Part shown: positions 8,697 through 17,712 of the stretch, in pieces
Numbering within the stretch: the stretch's first letter is position 1
How the letters are laid out: the number at the start of each line of letters is the position of its first letter
Made by a program: the position numbers and the translations under genes
NCBI GenBank assembly: GCA_035550215.1
Contig: DASZPM010000021.1
Span: 1 to 64,000 of the forward strand
Source: JABDFW01 sp035550215
Lineage (GTDB): Bacteria > Bacteroidota > Bacteroidia > Chitinophagales > Chitinophagaceae
Reading direction: 5' to 3'
Length of the DNA stretch: 64,000 nucleotides
Notes under the pieces: generated by a model
Told to the model about the DNA's origin: nothing
Database searches by the model: none
What the model saw: only the letters and a program-made list of their open reading frames with translations

Positions 8697-8744
8697 CGAA
8701 GCCAATCGGTTGCAAATATATGCGCAACCGATTGGCTTCGCAAA
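8697..8744 (-). promoter_or_regulatory. arsR promoter enclosed by a perfect 17-bp inverted repeat (operator)
   Basis: The arms are 8697-8713 (CGAAGCCAATCGGTTGC) and 8724-8740, exactly complementary, with a 10-base spacer. On the minus strand TTTG (8744-8741) and TATATTTG (8720-8713) are 20 bases apart and fit the Bacteroidota promoter form. The -7 element sits in the spacer of the repeat and one arm fills the space between the two elements, so a bound dimer would block RNA polymerase. The sequence is seen directly; binding by the ArsR protein is inference. Confidence 0.8.
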
Positions 8745-8889
8745 ATTTATTTTTAAAAATTTTTGGCGTGGCCTCGCCTTGGTGCAGTAAAAAGGGCTTA
8801 CCGGGTTGTTTTACAACGCTGATTTTCAGGCCATTAATCCAAATTGTTATTGGCGGCATTTATATGCCCGGCGTACTTTATTTTTGACT

Positions 8890-9357
8890 ATGCCATTGGA
8901 AAAAAAATACGAACTTGTTGAAATTACGGACGGAAATATTGGGGCATTGTTTTCCCTGGCCGGGGAAGCTACACGTAACGGTTATTATTTTTTGCAAAGA
9001 ACCATTGACGACTGGCGTAGCGGGGCAAACAGGTTTAATAAGCCCGGCGAAATGTTATGGGGTTTGTTTGCTGAAAAAGAATTGATAGGTATAGGCGGCC
9101 TGAATATAGACCCTTACAGCCGTACCCAGGGAGTGGGCCGGGTACGGCACCTGTACATTAAAGAGCGCTATCGCCGCGCCGGTTACGCCACTTTACTAAT
9201 AAAAAAAATAATGGAACAGGCCGCGCAGCATTTTATTGTGCTGCGCTTATTTACCGACAGCGTAGGCGCTTCAGCCTTTTATGAAAAACTGGGGTTTACG
9301 CCAACCGGGGAGTATAAAGCAAGCCATTTTATAAAGCTGCCAGGCAAGGGTCGTTAG
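8890..9357 (+). CDS. GNAT-family N-acetyltransferase
   Basis: This 155-residue protein shows the GNAT fold: LWGLFAEKELIGIGGLNIDPYSRTQGVGRVRHLYIKERYRRAGYATLLIKKIM contains the strand pair and the acetyl-CoA loop (RYRRAGYATLL), and the C-terminal part has VLRLFTDSVGASAFYEKLGFTPTGEY. The ATG at 8890 was chosen because upstream codons are not family-like. A TATATTTG-type -7 element (TATTTTTG at 8879-8886) ends only 3 bases before this ATG, so the message may be leaderless. The acetylated substrate is unknown. Confidence 0.88.
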   Translation: MPLEKKYELVEITDGNIGALFSLAGEATRNGYYFLQRTIDDWRSGANRFNKPGEMLWGLFAEKELIGIGGLNIDPYSRTQGVGRVRHLYIKERYRRAGYATLLIKKIMEQAAQHFIVLRLFTDSVGASAFYEKLGFTPTGEYKASHFIKLPGKGR

Positions 9358-9409
9358 CATAGCACAGTTGTTAATTTCTCCACAACATACGCTTCTTTCT
9401 AAAAATAAA

Positions 9410-9460
9410 TTTGGTTAAACTATAAATATAGTTTTATATTTGAACTATAAATATAGTTTT
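9410..9460 (+). promoter_or_regulatory. blaI promoter with two BlaI-type operators
   Basis: TTTG (9410-9413) and TATATTTG (9435-9442) are 21 bases apart and match the Bacteroidota promoter form. Two copies of AACTATAAATATAGTT start at 9418 and 9443, exactly 25 bases apart. Each has the inverted arms AACTAT and ATAGTT. One copy fills the promoter spacer and the other directly follows the -7 element. Such paired palindromes are typical of BlaI/MecI control regions. The ATG of the regulator is at 9463. Confidence 0.82.
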
Positions 9461-9462
9461 GA

Positions 9463-9825
9463 ATGAAAACACTTACAAAGGCAGAAGAACAGGTAATGAA
9501 AACGCTTTGGCAATTGGAAAACGGGTTACTGATGGAAATAGTGGACAATATGCCCCAGCCCCAACCGCACAAAAACACGGTGGCCACTATTTTAAAAACA
9601 CTTGTTGACAAAGGTTTTGTTACCATTGAAAGTTTGGGCAGGATACACCGTTATCACCCGGCGGTATCAAAGGACGAATACTCAAAAAATACGCTTACCA
9701 ATGTAGCCAAAGGGTACTTTGAAGGCTCGTTCAGTAATGTAATTTCTTTTTTGGTGGATGAAGATAAGCTGTCGGTTAAAGAACTTGAACTATTACTGCA
9801 GCAATTAAAGAAAAACAAAAAGTAG
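9463..9825 (+). CDS. BlaI/MecI/CopY-family repressor
   Basis: This 120-residue protein has the BlaI winged-helix (LTKAEEQVMKTLWQLENGLLMEIVDNM, then HKNTVATILKTLVDKGFVTIE) and a C-terminal dimer helix region with the cleavage-type context (GSFSNVISFLVDEDKLSVKELELLLQQL). In known systems a membrane M56 protease senses a signal and triggers cleavage of the repressor. The M56 gene follows after 3 bases. Two matching operators lie just upstream, so the operon should be autorepressed. In Bacteroidota these pairs are often not linked to beta-lactamase, and none is nearby here. Confidence 0.95.
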   Translation: MKTLTKAEEQVMKTLWQLENGLLMEIVDNMPQPQPHKNTVATILKTLVDKGFVTIESLGRIHRYHPAVSKDEYSKNTLTNVAKGYFEGSFSNVISFLVDEDKLSVKELELLLQQLKKNKK

Positions 9826-9828
9826 GTT

Positions 9829-11187
9829 ATGAACATAGTTGCTACATACATTATAAAACAGGTTATTATAAGCGGGTTACTGTACCTGTATTATCATGTT
9901 GCTTTGCGTAACAAAAAATTTCATTCCTACAACAGGTTTTACCTGCTTGCAGCTATGCTAATCAGCATGGTTTTGCCCCTTATTAATTTTAATTGGTTCA
10001 GTATTCACAGCACTGCAAATACGCCGCTCACAAATATGCTGATAGTTATCAATCACGATAGTGTTGCCCCCCCGCCAGGGCATATCTCCACGCAGGCAAT
10101 ATTTTTTTTATTTGCGGCACTTGTAAGCGCAGTATTGTTTGCCATAATTGTTTCTAAAATTGTTTGGATATATGACTTAAAGCGAAGGCATATAAATACG
10201 CGCATGAATGGGTTTACCCTGGTGGAAACAAACGTTAAGCAGGCACCATTTTCTTTCCTGTCAAACCTGTTCTGGAAGAGCGGGATGGAATTTGATGATG
10301 AAAGCGGAAAAAAAATATTGCGGCACGAGTTAACACATATCACGCAAAAGCACACGTATGATAAACTGTTCGCGCAAATAATGGTTTGCATTTGCTGGAT
10401 AAACCCTTTTTACTGGTTAATGCAAATGGAGCTTGCACTGATACATGAATTTATTGCAGACTCCGGCTGTATTGAAGAAGGCGATACAGAATCTTTCGCG
10501 CTGATGCTGTTACAGGCACATAATGAAGGCCGGTATTTAAACCCATCTCACGCATTTTTTCATTCATCTATAAAAAGGAGGTTAATTATGATTGCCACAT
10601 CAAAGCACACGCCTTACTCTTATGCTCGAAGGGTAATGGCGGTGCCGTTTGCCATGTTGGTCCTGGCAGTGTTCTCGGTCAGGGTGAGTAATGCCCAGTC
10701 AGGCGCTGCAAAGGCAAAAGACCTGGTGCTTGACGAAGGAGCGCCCGGTATAGGTAAGCGCGATTCCACGAAGGCTTTACGGCTTATATTAATAAGAGAA
10801 AAAAGAGCCGACACACTGCAAATTAAGGCGGTAAAATTCGGACGGGCCATGGAAGACTCTTTGTGGGATGCCGGGGACAGTACAGACCAAATCCGGACAA
10901 TTAAAATTATGGGCGTTGAAGACCCGGCAAAACACGAAAGAGACAAAGTACCGGTTGTTATACTTGGCAGGGTGCTGCCGGGTTATGCAATCGGGCAGGC
11001 AAAAAAAATCATCAGCAACCCGCCGCCTGTTGTTTACTATGTGAACGGCGTGGAAACATCACGGGAGAACATAAAAAACCTCGACCCCTTAAAAGTTACC
11101 AATGTAAACACCTGGAAAGGTGATGCTGCTGTTGCCGAGCATGGTGAAAAATGCCGTAACGGTTTGATAGAATTCACCACCAGATAA
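9829..11187 (+). CDS. M56-family (BlaR1-type) membrane metallopeptidase
   Basis: This 452-residue protein has membrane helices at about residues 5-25, 35-55, 90-115 and 264-286. The zinc-peptidase motif HELTH is at 166-170 in the cytoplasmic loop, and a later HEFIADSGC supplies the third ligand region. After the last helix the periplasmic part (about 285-452) is not a penicillin-binding domain; it ends with VYYVNGVETSRENIKNLDP and a GLIEFTTR tail that resembles the plug-like end of Bacteroidota M56 proteins. It would sense an envelope signal and inactivate the BlaI-type repressor encoded just upstream. The signal is unknown. Confidence 0.9.
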   Translation: MNIVATYIIKQVIISGLLYLYYHVALRNKKFHSYNRFYLLAAMLISMVLPLINFNWFSIHSTANTPLTNMLIVINHDSVAPPPGHISTQAIFFLFAALVSAVLFAIIVSKIVWIYDLKRRHINTRMNGFTLVETNVKQAPFSFLSNLFWKSGMEFDDESGKKILRHELTHITQKHTYDKLFAQIMVCICWINPFYWLMQMELALIHEFIADSGCIEEGDTESFALMLLQAHNEGRYLNPSHAFFHSSIKRRLIMIATSKHTPYSYARRVMAVPFAMLVLAVFSVRVSNAQSGAAKAKDLVLDEGAPGIGKRDSTKALRLILIREKRADTLQIKAVKFGRAMEDSLWDAGDSTDQIRTIKIMGVEDPAKHERDKVPVVILGRVLPGYAIGQAKKIISNPPPVVYYVNGVETSRENIKNLDPLKVTNVNTWKGDAAVAEHGEKCRNGLIEFTTR

Positions 11188-11287
11188 CCCTTGGTTTTCC
11201 CGTTTAATTTATTGTTCATCATTGGCAGGCATTAAACAGGCCGCCGTGTAACTGTTATGCCTGTGCTGCAGGGGTTATTTAACCTGT

Positions 11288-11336
11288 AATAGTGCCATAC
11301 CTGTTGTGTGATGACACATAATGATATGGCACTATT
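11288..11336. repeat. nested inverted repeat between M56 and FtsX genes
   Basis: Perfect 12-base arms AATAGTGCCATA (11288-11299) and TATGGCACTATT (11325-11336) enclose a second, shorter inverted repeat, TGTGT-GATG-ACACA. It lies 100 bases after the M56 stop and 81 bases before the FtsX start. It lacks a long T tract, so it could be a weak terminator, an operator or a structured 5' leader of the permease gene. Confidence 0.6.
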
Positions 11337-11416
11337 TAATAACTGTTTGCGAAACCGGGTGTTACACTTTGCGTACAGCCGGGGTTAAATTATAACGTAT
11401 TAAAAACATATTCGCT

Positions 11417-13774
11417 ATGCTCAAAAATTATATCAAAACAGCCTGGAGAAACCTGCTTAAAAACAAATTATATTCTTTTCTCAATTTGGGCGGCCTAACC
11501 GTTGGCCTGTCGGTTGGCATAATAATTCTTACATGGGTGCAAAACGAATTAAGCTTCGACCGCTTTCATAAAAATGTGGATAATATTTACAGGCTGGAAA
11601 TATTTGGTGGCACCGGCGCAAGTAAACAGTTGTGGAAACAGGAAGTGGCGCCGATAGGCCCGCTTGCAAAACAACAGTTACCGGGTGTTATTGAACAGGC
11701 GCGTATTACTGAAAATACTTACGCCACTTTATACCAATATGGTGAAAACGTATTTACGGGAGAACATGCCATATTAGCCGACCCGTCGTTTTTTACCATG
11801 TTTGACTTTCCGTTTATTGAAGGCAACCCCGCAAAGCCTTTTGCTAACAACAACTCAGTGGTAATTACCGAAAAAACCGCGCGGAAATTTTTTGGCAATA
11901 AAGACCCCCTGGGCAAAGTAATAAAAACAGACCTAAATGTATTGCTTACTGTAAGCGGCGTTATAAAAGATTTCCCTGCGAACTCGAGTATGGATTATGA
12001 TATGATTATGCCAATGGGTTTTGATGAGAGCCATAAACGGGGTACTTTTTTTGACATGACAACCAACTTCACCAATTATGCCTATGAAACATATTTGCTT
12101 TTAAAACCCGGTGTATTGCCGGGGCAACTATGCAAACAAATTCTAAGCATTCACCTGAAATACAGCCCTTCAAATACCGATGGGGAATATGTATTGTGGC
12201 CTTTAAATAAAATGCATTTATACAGCCCGGACGGTCACGACGCAGGCATACAAACGGTACGGATATTTATTGCCGTGGCATTATTGATTCTCACCATTGC
12301 ATGCATCAATTACGTAAACCTTTCAACCGCCCGCTCTATGTTAAGGGCCGGCGAAATCAGCATGCGAAAAATATTCGGTGCATCGGCCCGTAACCTGTTT
12401 CTGCAGTTTGTAATAGAAACAACTATTCTTTTTGCTGCCGCAGCCGTTTTATGCCTTGGAATTATTTTTTTATTGATGCCTGTATTTAACCAGATATCCG
12501 GCAAGGAGCTTTCATTCAATCTTTTGGATTATCATACCTGGCTCATACTATTTGCCACCATTACGTTTACATTGGCAGCATCCAGCATTTACCCGGCCAT
12601 GCTGCTATCTTCCTTTAAACCTTTACAGGTACTCAGGGGCAAAATAGCTGCCGGTATGGGCACTGCGCTATTCCGCAAAGTGCTGGTGGTGCTCCAGTTT
12701 TCTCTCGCCATAATCCTTATTATTGGCACCTTCGTTATTGCAAACCAGTTAAGCTACATAAGGTCAAAAGAATTAGGCTACGACAAAAACAATATTATTG
12801 CCTTTAACATGCAAAAGATGGCACGCCATTATGACGCCGCCAAAGCAGAACTGCTGAAGCAGCCGGGGATACTGGATATTACGCGGTCAACCAAAAATAT
12901 TATAAACAATACCGACATGGTGGGCAACAACGATTGGGAAGGGAAAGCCCCCAACCAGGTGGCTATAGTGCACCCCATGGTGATAGATGCCAACTTTATG
13001 TCTTTTTTCAAAATGCAGTTGGTACGCGGGCAGGGTTTTACGGGGGACTCAACAGACAATACGCATTTTATTTTAAACGAAACGGCGGTAAAAGAATTGG
13101 ACCTTAAAAACCCTATCGGCAAACGTTTTAGAATGGGGCCTGTAAATGGAACTATCGCCGGTGTGGTTAAGGATTTTCATTTTACATCAATGAAAGAAAA
13201 AATAGGCCCGGCAGTATTCCTGCACGATAAGCATGGTGGTGAAACAATGTATATAAAAACAACCCCCGGCGATGCGCAAAAAGCTATTAATGCCGCTGAA
13301 AAATTTTTTAAAGAATATAACGGCCGGTTCCCGTTCAGTTACGCGTTTTTAGATGATACATTTAACAGCCTGTACACAGGGGAACAGCGGGAAGGCGAGA
13401 TGTTTAATTATTTCGCCGCCATCGCTATCCTGATTTCGTGCCTGGGGTTGTTTGGCCTCGCCGCCTATACAGCACAGGTAAGAACAAGGGAAATAGGTAT
13501 TCGTAAAGTAATAGGGGCAAGCGTACCAAGGATAATTGGTTTACTGGCAAAAGACTTTATACAGCTTGTGCTTATTGCAATAATTATAGCAGCGCCCGTG
13601 GCGTGGCTGGCAATGAATAAGTGGCTTAGCGATTTTGCGTACAGGGTTGCCATCGGCTGGACTGTATTTATAATGGCAGGCTTCATCGCCATACTAATAG
13701 CGTTTATTACAGTAAGCTCTCAAACAATAAAAGTTGCCTTAACAAACCCTGTAAAAAGTTTAAGAACAGAGTAA
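11417..13774 (+). CDS. FtsX/MacB-type ABC transporter permease without HTH domain
   Basis: This 785-residue protein begins MLKNYIKTAWRNLLKNKLYS and has the two-unit layout: a first helix, a periplasmic MacB-like domain (about 45-270), three helices (about 275-400), a central helix near 415-435, a second periplasmic domain, and three helices near the C-terminus ending NPVKSLRTE. GLAAYTAQVRTREIGIRKVIGAS is the conserved FtsX cytoplasmic loop. It starts at the position that corresponds to the internal Met of the AraC fusions, so it shows what the unfused form looks like. Its ATPase partner is not in the window. Substrates of this Bacteroidota group are mostly unknown. Confidence 0.93.
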   Translation: MLKNYIKTAWRNLLKNKLYSFLNLGGLTVGLSVGIIILTWVQNELSFDRFHKNVDNIYRLEIFGGTGASKQLWKQEVAPIGPLAKQQLPGVIEQARITENTYATLYQYGENVFTGEHAILADPSFFTMFDFPFIEGNPAKPFANNNSVVITEKTARKFFGNKDPLGKVIKTDLNVLLTVSGVIKDFPANSSMDYDMIMPMGFDESHKRGTFFDMTTNFTNYAYETYLLLKPGVLPGQLCKQILSIHLKYSPSNTDGEYVLWPLNKMHLYSPDGHDAGIQTVRIFIAVALLILTIACINYVNLSTARSMLRAGEISMRKIFGASARNLFLQFVIETTILFAAAAVLCLGIIFLLMPVFNQISGKELSFNLLDYHTWLILFATITFTLAASSIYPAMLLSSFKPLQVLRGKIAAGMGTALFRKVLVVLQFSLAIILIIGTFVIANQLSYIRSKELGYDKNNIIAFNMQKMARHYDAAKAELLKQPGILDITRSTKNIINNTDMVGNNDWEGKAPNQVAIVHPMVIDANFMSFFKMQLVRGQGFTGDSTDNTHFILNETAVKELDLKNPIGKRFRMGPVNGTIAGVVKDFHFTSMKEKIGPAVFLHDKHGGETMYIKTTPGDAQKAINAAEKFFKEYNGRFPFSYAFLDDTFNSLYTGEQREGEMFNYFAAIAILISCLGLFGLAAYTAQVRTREIGIRKVIGASVPRIIGLLAKDFIQLVLIAIIIAAPVAWLAMNKWLSDFAYRVAIGWTVFIMAGFIAILIAFITVSSQTIKVALTNPVKSLRTE

Positions 13775-13776
13775 TG

Positions 13777-13816
13777 ATATATTACCGGCAGGCAGTATTT
13801 GCCGGTAATATATTTT
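13777..13816. terminator. strong hairpin between convergent permease genes
   Basis: Arms 13777-13790 (ATATATTACCGGCA) and 13800-13813 are perfectly complementary over 14 bases with a 9-base loop, followed by T-rich sequence. It begins 2 bases after the stop of the FtsX gene and can end transcripts from both sides. Confidence 0.8.
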
Positions 13817-13913
13817 GCTGGTTGAGGATGTTAGTAATTGTTCCGTGGATTTTTTAGCACGGCTTTATTATGCCATCCACAGGAATATTATAAAATGCCC
13901 TTCCCGGTAAGGA

Positions 13914-16900
13914 TTATTCGGTGCGCAGTGATTTTACCGGGTTGGCCCTTGCCGCCCTTATTGCCTGGAAACCCACGGTAAGCAGCGCTATGGCAATAGC
14001 GGCAGCCCCTGCTGCAACAAACACCCAGCCGCTAAGCGTTGTACGGTAGGCAAAGCCCTGCAGCCAGTTATGCATAAGATACCAGGCTACCGGGCTGGCA
14101 ATCAGCAAAGCGACGAGGATTAACCGTACAATATCTTTACAAAGCATGGCTATAATACCTGCTACAGTTGCCCCCAATACCTTTCGGATGCCAATTTCGC
14201 GTGTTCTTTTTTGTGTAGAAAAAATTGCAAGGCCAAGCAGGCCTAAACAAGAGATAAAAACCGTGATACCCATGGCCGCGTTTGCCAGCCACCCGGTACG
14301 AAGGTCGTCTGCATACAACTTAGCGATGCTCTCGTCCAGGAAAGAATAAGTAAACGGCGCGCTCGGGAACACGGATTTCCAGTCTTTCTCAATATTGCCG
14401 ATGAGCGTCTTTATATCGCCAGCGGTCATGCTTTTGGCTGCAATTTTAACCGCAACAAGCTTCTCCCAGGAAGGGTCGTTCTTTATGACTACAGGCCAGG
14501 TAGCCTCACGAAAAGAGTTCTCATAAAAATTGGCGACTACACCGGCTACAGGATATGATTCACCGGGGCCAACAACCACCTCCCGGCCAAGGGCTTTGCT
14601 TACATCGGCAAAACCAAGCGCATGGGCACAGGCCTCGCTTATCAGCAGTTCCCTGGCACTGTCGCCCGGCAGTATATTCCGGCCGGCTAACAGCTTCATC
14701 CCATAAAAAGGCAGGTAATCTGCGTCGCCACTATGAATGGATATGTCAATCGGGTTCTCTTCTTTGCCCTTCAGCGCACCACCACTAAACCCTGAATGGG
14801 TCATATCGCCGCCCATCGGCGGCCTTCCTTCCCGTATTACCTGCACTACGCCGGGCCGTTGCCGCAGCTTATCCATCAGCACAACTGTTTTATTTATCCT
14901 GCTTTGCGGTGGGTAGCCCCGCGGAAAACCAAGCGTTATAACCGCATCTGTTTTAAACCCAAGGTCTGCCTGCAGCACATACCGCAGTTGCGAGCCGATA
15001 ATAAGCGACGCTATGATAAACAACAGCGAAATGGTAAACTGGAATACGATAAGCGCTTTGCGCAGCGTGCCCTTTTCGCCACCTGATACCGCATTGGCCC
15101 CTTTTAGGGTAACCGTGGGCCGGTAGCTGCCCAGTACCCTGGCCGGGTAAAACCCCGCGAGAAGGGTGGTGACAGTGATTACTAACAACAAAAACAAAAG
15201 CGTAGCGCCGTCAAACCGGAAACCGACGCCCTCCGGTATAATATCAGCGGCCAGGCTGAAAACCGGCCTTACCAATATTACCGCAACAACCACTGCTGCT
15301 ACCGTTAGCAACAGGGTTTCTGTAAAAAATTGTACTGAAATGCCTGCCTTGCTGCCGCCAAGCACTTTGCGTACACCGATTTCCCTTGCCCTTTGCATGG
15401 ACTGCGCGGTGGACAAGTTGATGAAATTGATGATGGCGAGCGCCAGGATAAACCCTGCCGCAGCCATAAGCGTGTACAAAACCGGCAGGCTCGCTTTTCT
15501 GCCCCGTCCGCCGTATTCCGTATGAAAGTGAATGCCTGACAGCGGTTTTAAACGGAAAGAGAAAGCTGCGTTTGGGCCGTAGTGCCGTTTGGCAAAGCCG
15601 GTAAATTGCGCATCAATTTGCGAAGGCTTTACGCCTTTTGCCAGTTTTATAATAGCCTGGCTTTGGGTAGCAAATGAGCCCCAGTCGTCCACCGCGGACT
15701 TGCTCTTTAAAAAACTGGTGGGAATGGTAGCGTAAGAAACCCATTGGCTAAAACTAAAATCGCTGTTACCCGCCCAATCGGCAACTACCCCTGTTACTGT
15801 GGCCATCAGCGAATCCTGGTAATAAATGGTACGCCCGATAACCTTGCCCGGTTCAACATCGCCAAAATATTCCTTCGCTTTTTCTGCAGTTAACACCACC
15901 GTATGGGGCATGTTAAGAGCGGTTGCGGCATTGCCGGCTATCCACTTGTGCGGAAATACGTTAAAGTATCCCGGCTCTGCAAGAGCCATGCTGCCGGCGT
16001 CATCAAAGGCCTTCTGCTTTTCGCCCGGGCTGCCTGGTACCGTTGCGCTGGCATTGTATATTATAAAGGCGGCCACGGTTTCCAGGCCGCTCATTTCCCG
16101 GCGCATAGCGGCAGCCATAGGTGTGGGTGCCAAATTCAAATGGTTGCCACCCGCTGTAAAGTCCACGCAAAAGATGCGATCACCATCCGGGTGAAAGGTA
16201 TCAAAGCTAAACTCGTACCGGGTGATAAGAAAAATGACCAGGCAGGCACAAACACCCAACGATAAACCCAGCACATTAACGAGGCTATATATTTTATTAC
16301 GGACGAGGCTGCGCCAGGCTGTTTTGAAATAATTTTTAAACATATACTTGCGGTTTAATTTAATACCAGCCCACGTGTGCGTGGTTTGATGGCTTGAAAT
16401 TACCGCGGCGGGGCCAGTGCGGGGTTGCAAATGATAAGTTGAAACCTGTTTTTCCAGTTCTTGCTTGTATTCTGCCGGGTTTTTCCCCGTAACCTGTTTA
16501 AACGCCCGTATAAAAGTTGCCTTGGAGTTGAACCCTGCCTCATAGGCAATGCCCAGCAGGGTAATGTTATCATAGGCCGGCTCCTGCATTTTCGTCACGG
16601 CATCACGTACCCGGTATTCATTCACAAAGTCGTTAAAGTTTTTTTTGAATACAGTATTGATGACTTTTGATAATTCGTGCGGGTGCATACCGAGCTTTTC
16701 AGCGAGCGAGTTTAGGCTTATTTCCGGGTCCTGGTAATACAGGTTAGCTGCCATGGCCCTTTTAACCAAGGTGCCTTTTGCCCTAAGTTCAGCCGGTACG
16801 GGGGCCCTTACGGGTGCAGCCGTTTGTGCCATTGCTGCCGCTTGTGGTTTTAAAAAAGCTGCGGCAGCCGTCCATATCATTATCATTGCGAAAAAGATAT

Positions 16901-17534
16901 AAAACGGGTAATAAACATGTAAGCCGGCTTGATTGCCGTAACGGGCATAATCAACTGCCGCGTAAACAAACCAAAATATCCACAGCAACGCGGTTGCACT
17001 TAGCAGCCGGCGCAACCACTTAAACTCAACAAGTGACCGGTCCATCAGTACCGGCTGAAGGCTGTGATAAAAATCCTGTATCAGTTTATTACACTGGTAT
17101 AAGTAGGTTAAGATTGAAATAAATGTAATCAACTGCAGCACAGGATTAAATTGCGGGTAATGCAGTATTACCTGTTCCAGCAGCAGCGGGCTGAAATGCA
17201 GCAAATCCTTCCACCTGAACCTATACTTCGTGCGGGTTATCTTAAGCACATAAAAATACATCAGCGGCCCCAGTGCCAGCAAAAACTGCATGGGCAGCCT
17301 GTTGCGGTAAGGCAGGTAAGCACCCGGCATTATATCAATGGCCAGCACCCGCACCATCCATAATACCATGGTAACAAGGGCAAGTGCAAGAAAACGGTTG
17401 GCAGTGCGGTTTACAGTTTTTACAAATGCTAACAGCAGGGCAAAAGTTATCCCTACAATTATCATTGCAAAAAAGAAAACATCGTACAGGGTAATATGCA
17501 GTGTATAGACATTCAACCATTCGAAATTAGGCAA
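13914..17534 (-). CDS. 7TM / AraC-type HTH / FtsX permease fusion protein
   Basis: The protein has about 1206 residues. Seven predicted helices (about 15-38, 47-68, 80-99, 108-124, 130-147, 176-196, 208-228) are followed by a cytoplasmic AraC-type HTH (265-355; ISLNSLAEKLGMHPHELSKV and AGFNSKATFIRAFKQVTG). A conserved linker leads to a complete two-unit FtsX permease that begins at Met398 (nt 16343; MFKNYFKTAWRSLVRNK) and ends ANPVKSLRTE. The frame opens at a TTG directly after TAA; the paralogue has the same TTG-CCT-AAT-TTC-GAA-TGG codons, so a TTG start is likely but not certain. It could be a membrane-bound one-component regulator joined to its transporter. The domain order is clear; the role is inference. 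Confidence 0.92.
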   Translation of the reverse strand: MPNFEWLNVYTLHITLYDVFFFAMIIVGITFALLLAFVKTVNRTANRFLALALVTMVLWMVRVLAIDIMPGAYLPYRNRLPMQFLLALGPLMYFYVLKITRTKYRFRWKDLLHFSPLLLEQVILHYPQFNPVLQLITFISILTYLYQCNKLIQDFYHSLQPVLMDRSLVEFKWLRRLLSATALLWIFWFVYAAVDYARYGNQAGLHVYYPFYIFFAMIMIWTAAAAFLKPQAAAMAQTAAPVRAPVPAELRAKGTLVKRAMAANLYYQDPEISLNSLAEKLGMHPHELSKVINTVFKKNFNDFVNEYRVRDAVTKMQEPAYDNITLLGIAYEAGFNSKATFIRAFKQVTGKNPAEYKQELEKQVSTYHLQPRTGPAAVISSHQTTHTWAGIKLNRKYMFKNYFKTAWRSLVRNKIYSLVNVLGLSLGVCACLVIFLITRYEFSFDTFHPDGDRIFCVDFTAGGNHLNLAPTPMAAAMRREMSGLETVAAFIIYNASATVPGSPGEKQKAFDDAGSMALAEPGYFNVFPHKWIAGNAATALNMPHTVVLTAEKAKEYFGDVEPGKVIGRTIYYQDSLMATVTGVVADWAGNSDFSFSQWVSYATIPTSFLKSKSAVDDWGSFATQSQAIIKLAKGVKPSQIDAQFTGFAKRHYGPNAAFSFRLKPLSGIHFHTEYGGRGRKASLPVLYTLMAAAGFILALAIINFINLSTAQSMQRAREIGVRKVLGGSKAGISVQFFTETLLLTVAAVVVAVILVRPVFSLAADIIPEGVGFRFDGATLLFLLLVITVTTLLAGFYPARVLGSYRPTVTLKGANAVSGGEKGTLRKALIVFQFTISLLFIIASLIIGSQLRYVLQADLGFKTDAVITLGFPRGYPPQSRINKTVVLMDKLRQRPGVVQVIREGRPPMGGDMTHSGFSGGALKGKEENPIDISIHSGDADYLPFYGMKLLAGRNILPGDSARELLISEACAHALGFADVSKALGREVVVGPGESYPVAGVVANFYENSFREATWPVVIKNDPSWEKLVAVKIAAKSMTAGDIKTLIGNIEKDWKSVFPSAPFTYSFLDESIAKLYADDLRTGWLANAAMGITVFISCLGLLGLAIFSTQKRTREIGIRKVLGATVAGIIAMLCKDIVRLILVALLIASPVAWYLMHNWLQGFAYRTTLSGWVFVAAGAAAIAIALLTVGFQAIRAARANPVKSLRTE

Positions 17535-17712
17535 TCCTTATTCCAAATTTTCAAAAGACTGCAAAGCAATAAGTTAAAGCTTTGATGTTAAGATGGTTGT
17601 AATAAAAACGAACATAACACTGTACGGTTTTGCCGCTGAACCAGTCGTTCTACCGTGTCCGAGCGCAGACCGGCGGGCAAGTAAAATTTGCAATCACAAA
17701 TGTGCCATAGCA

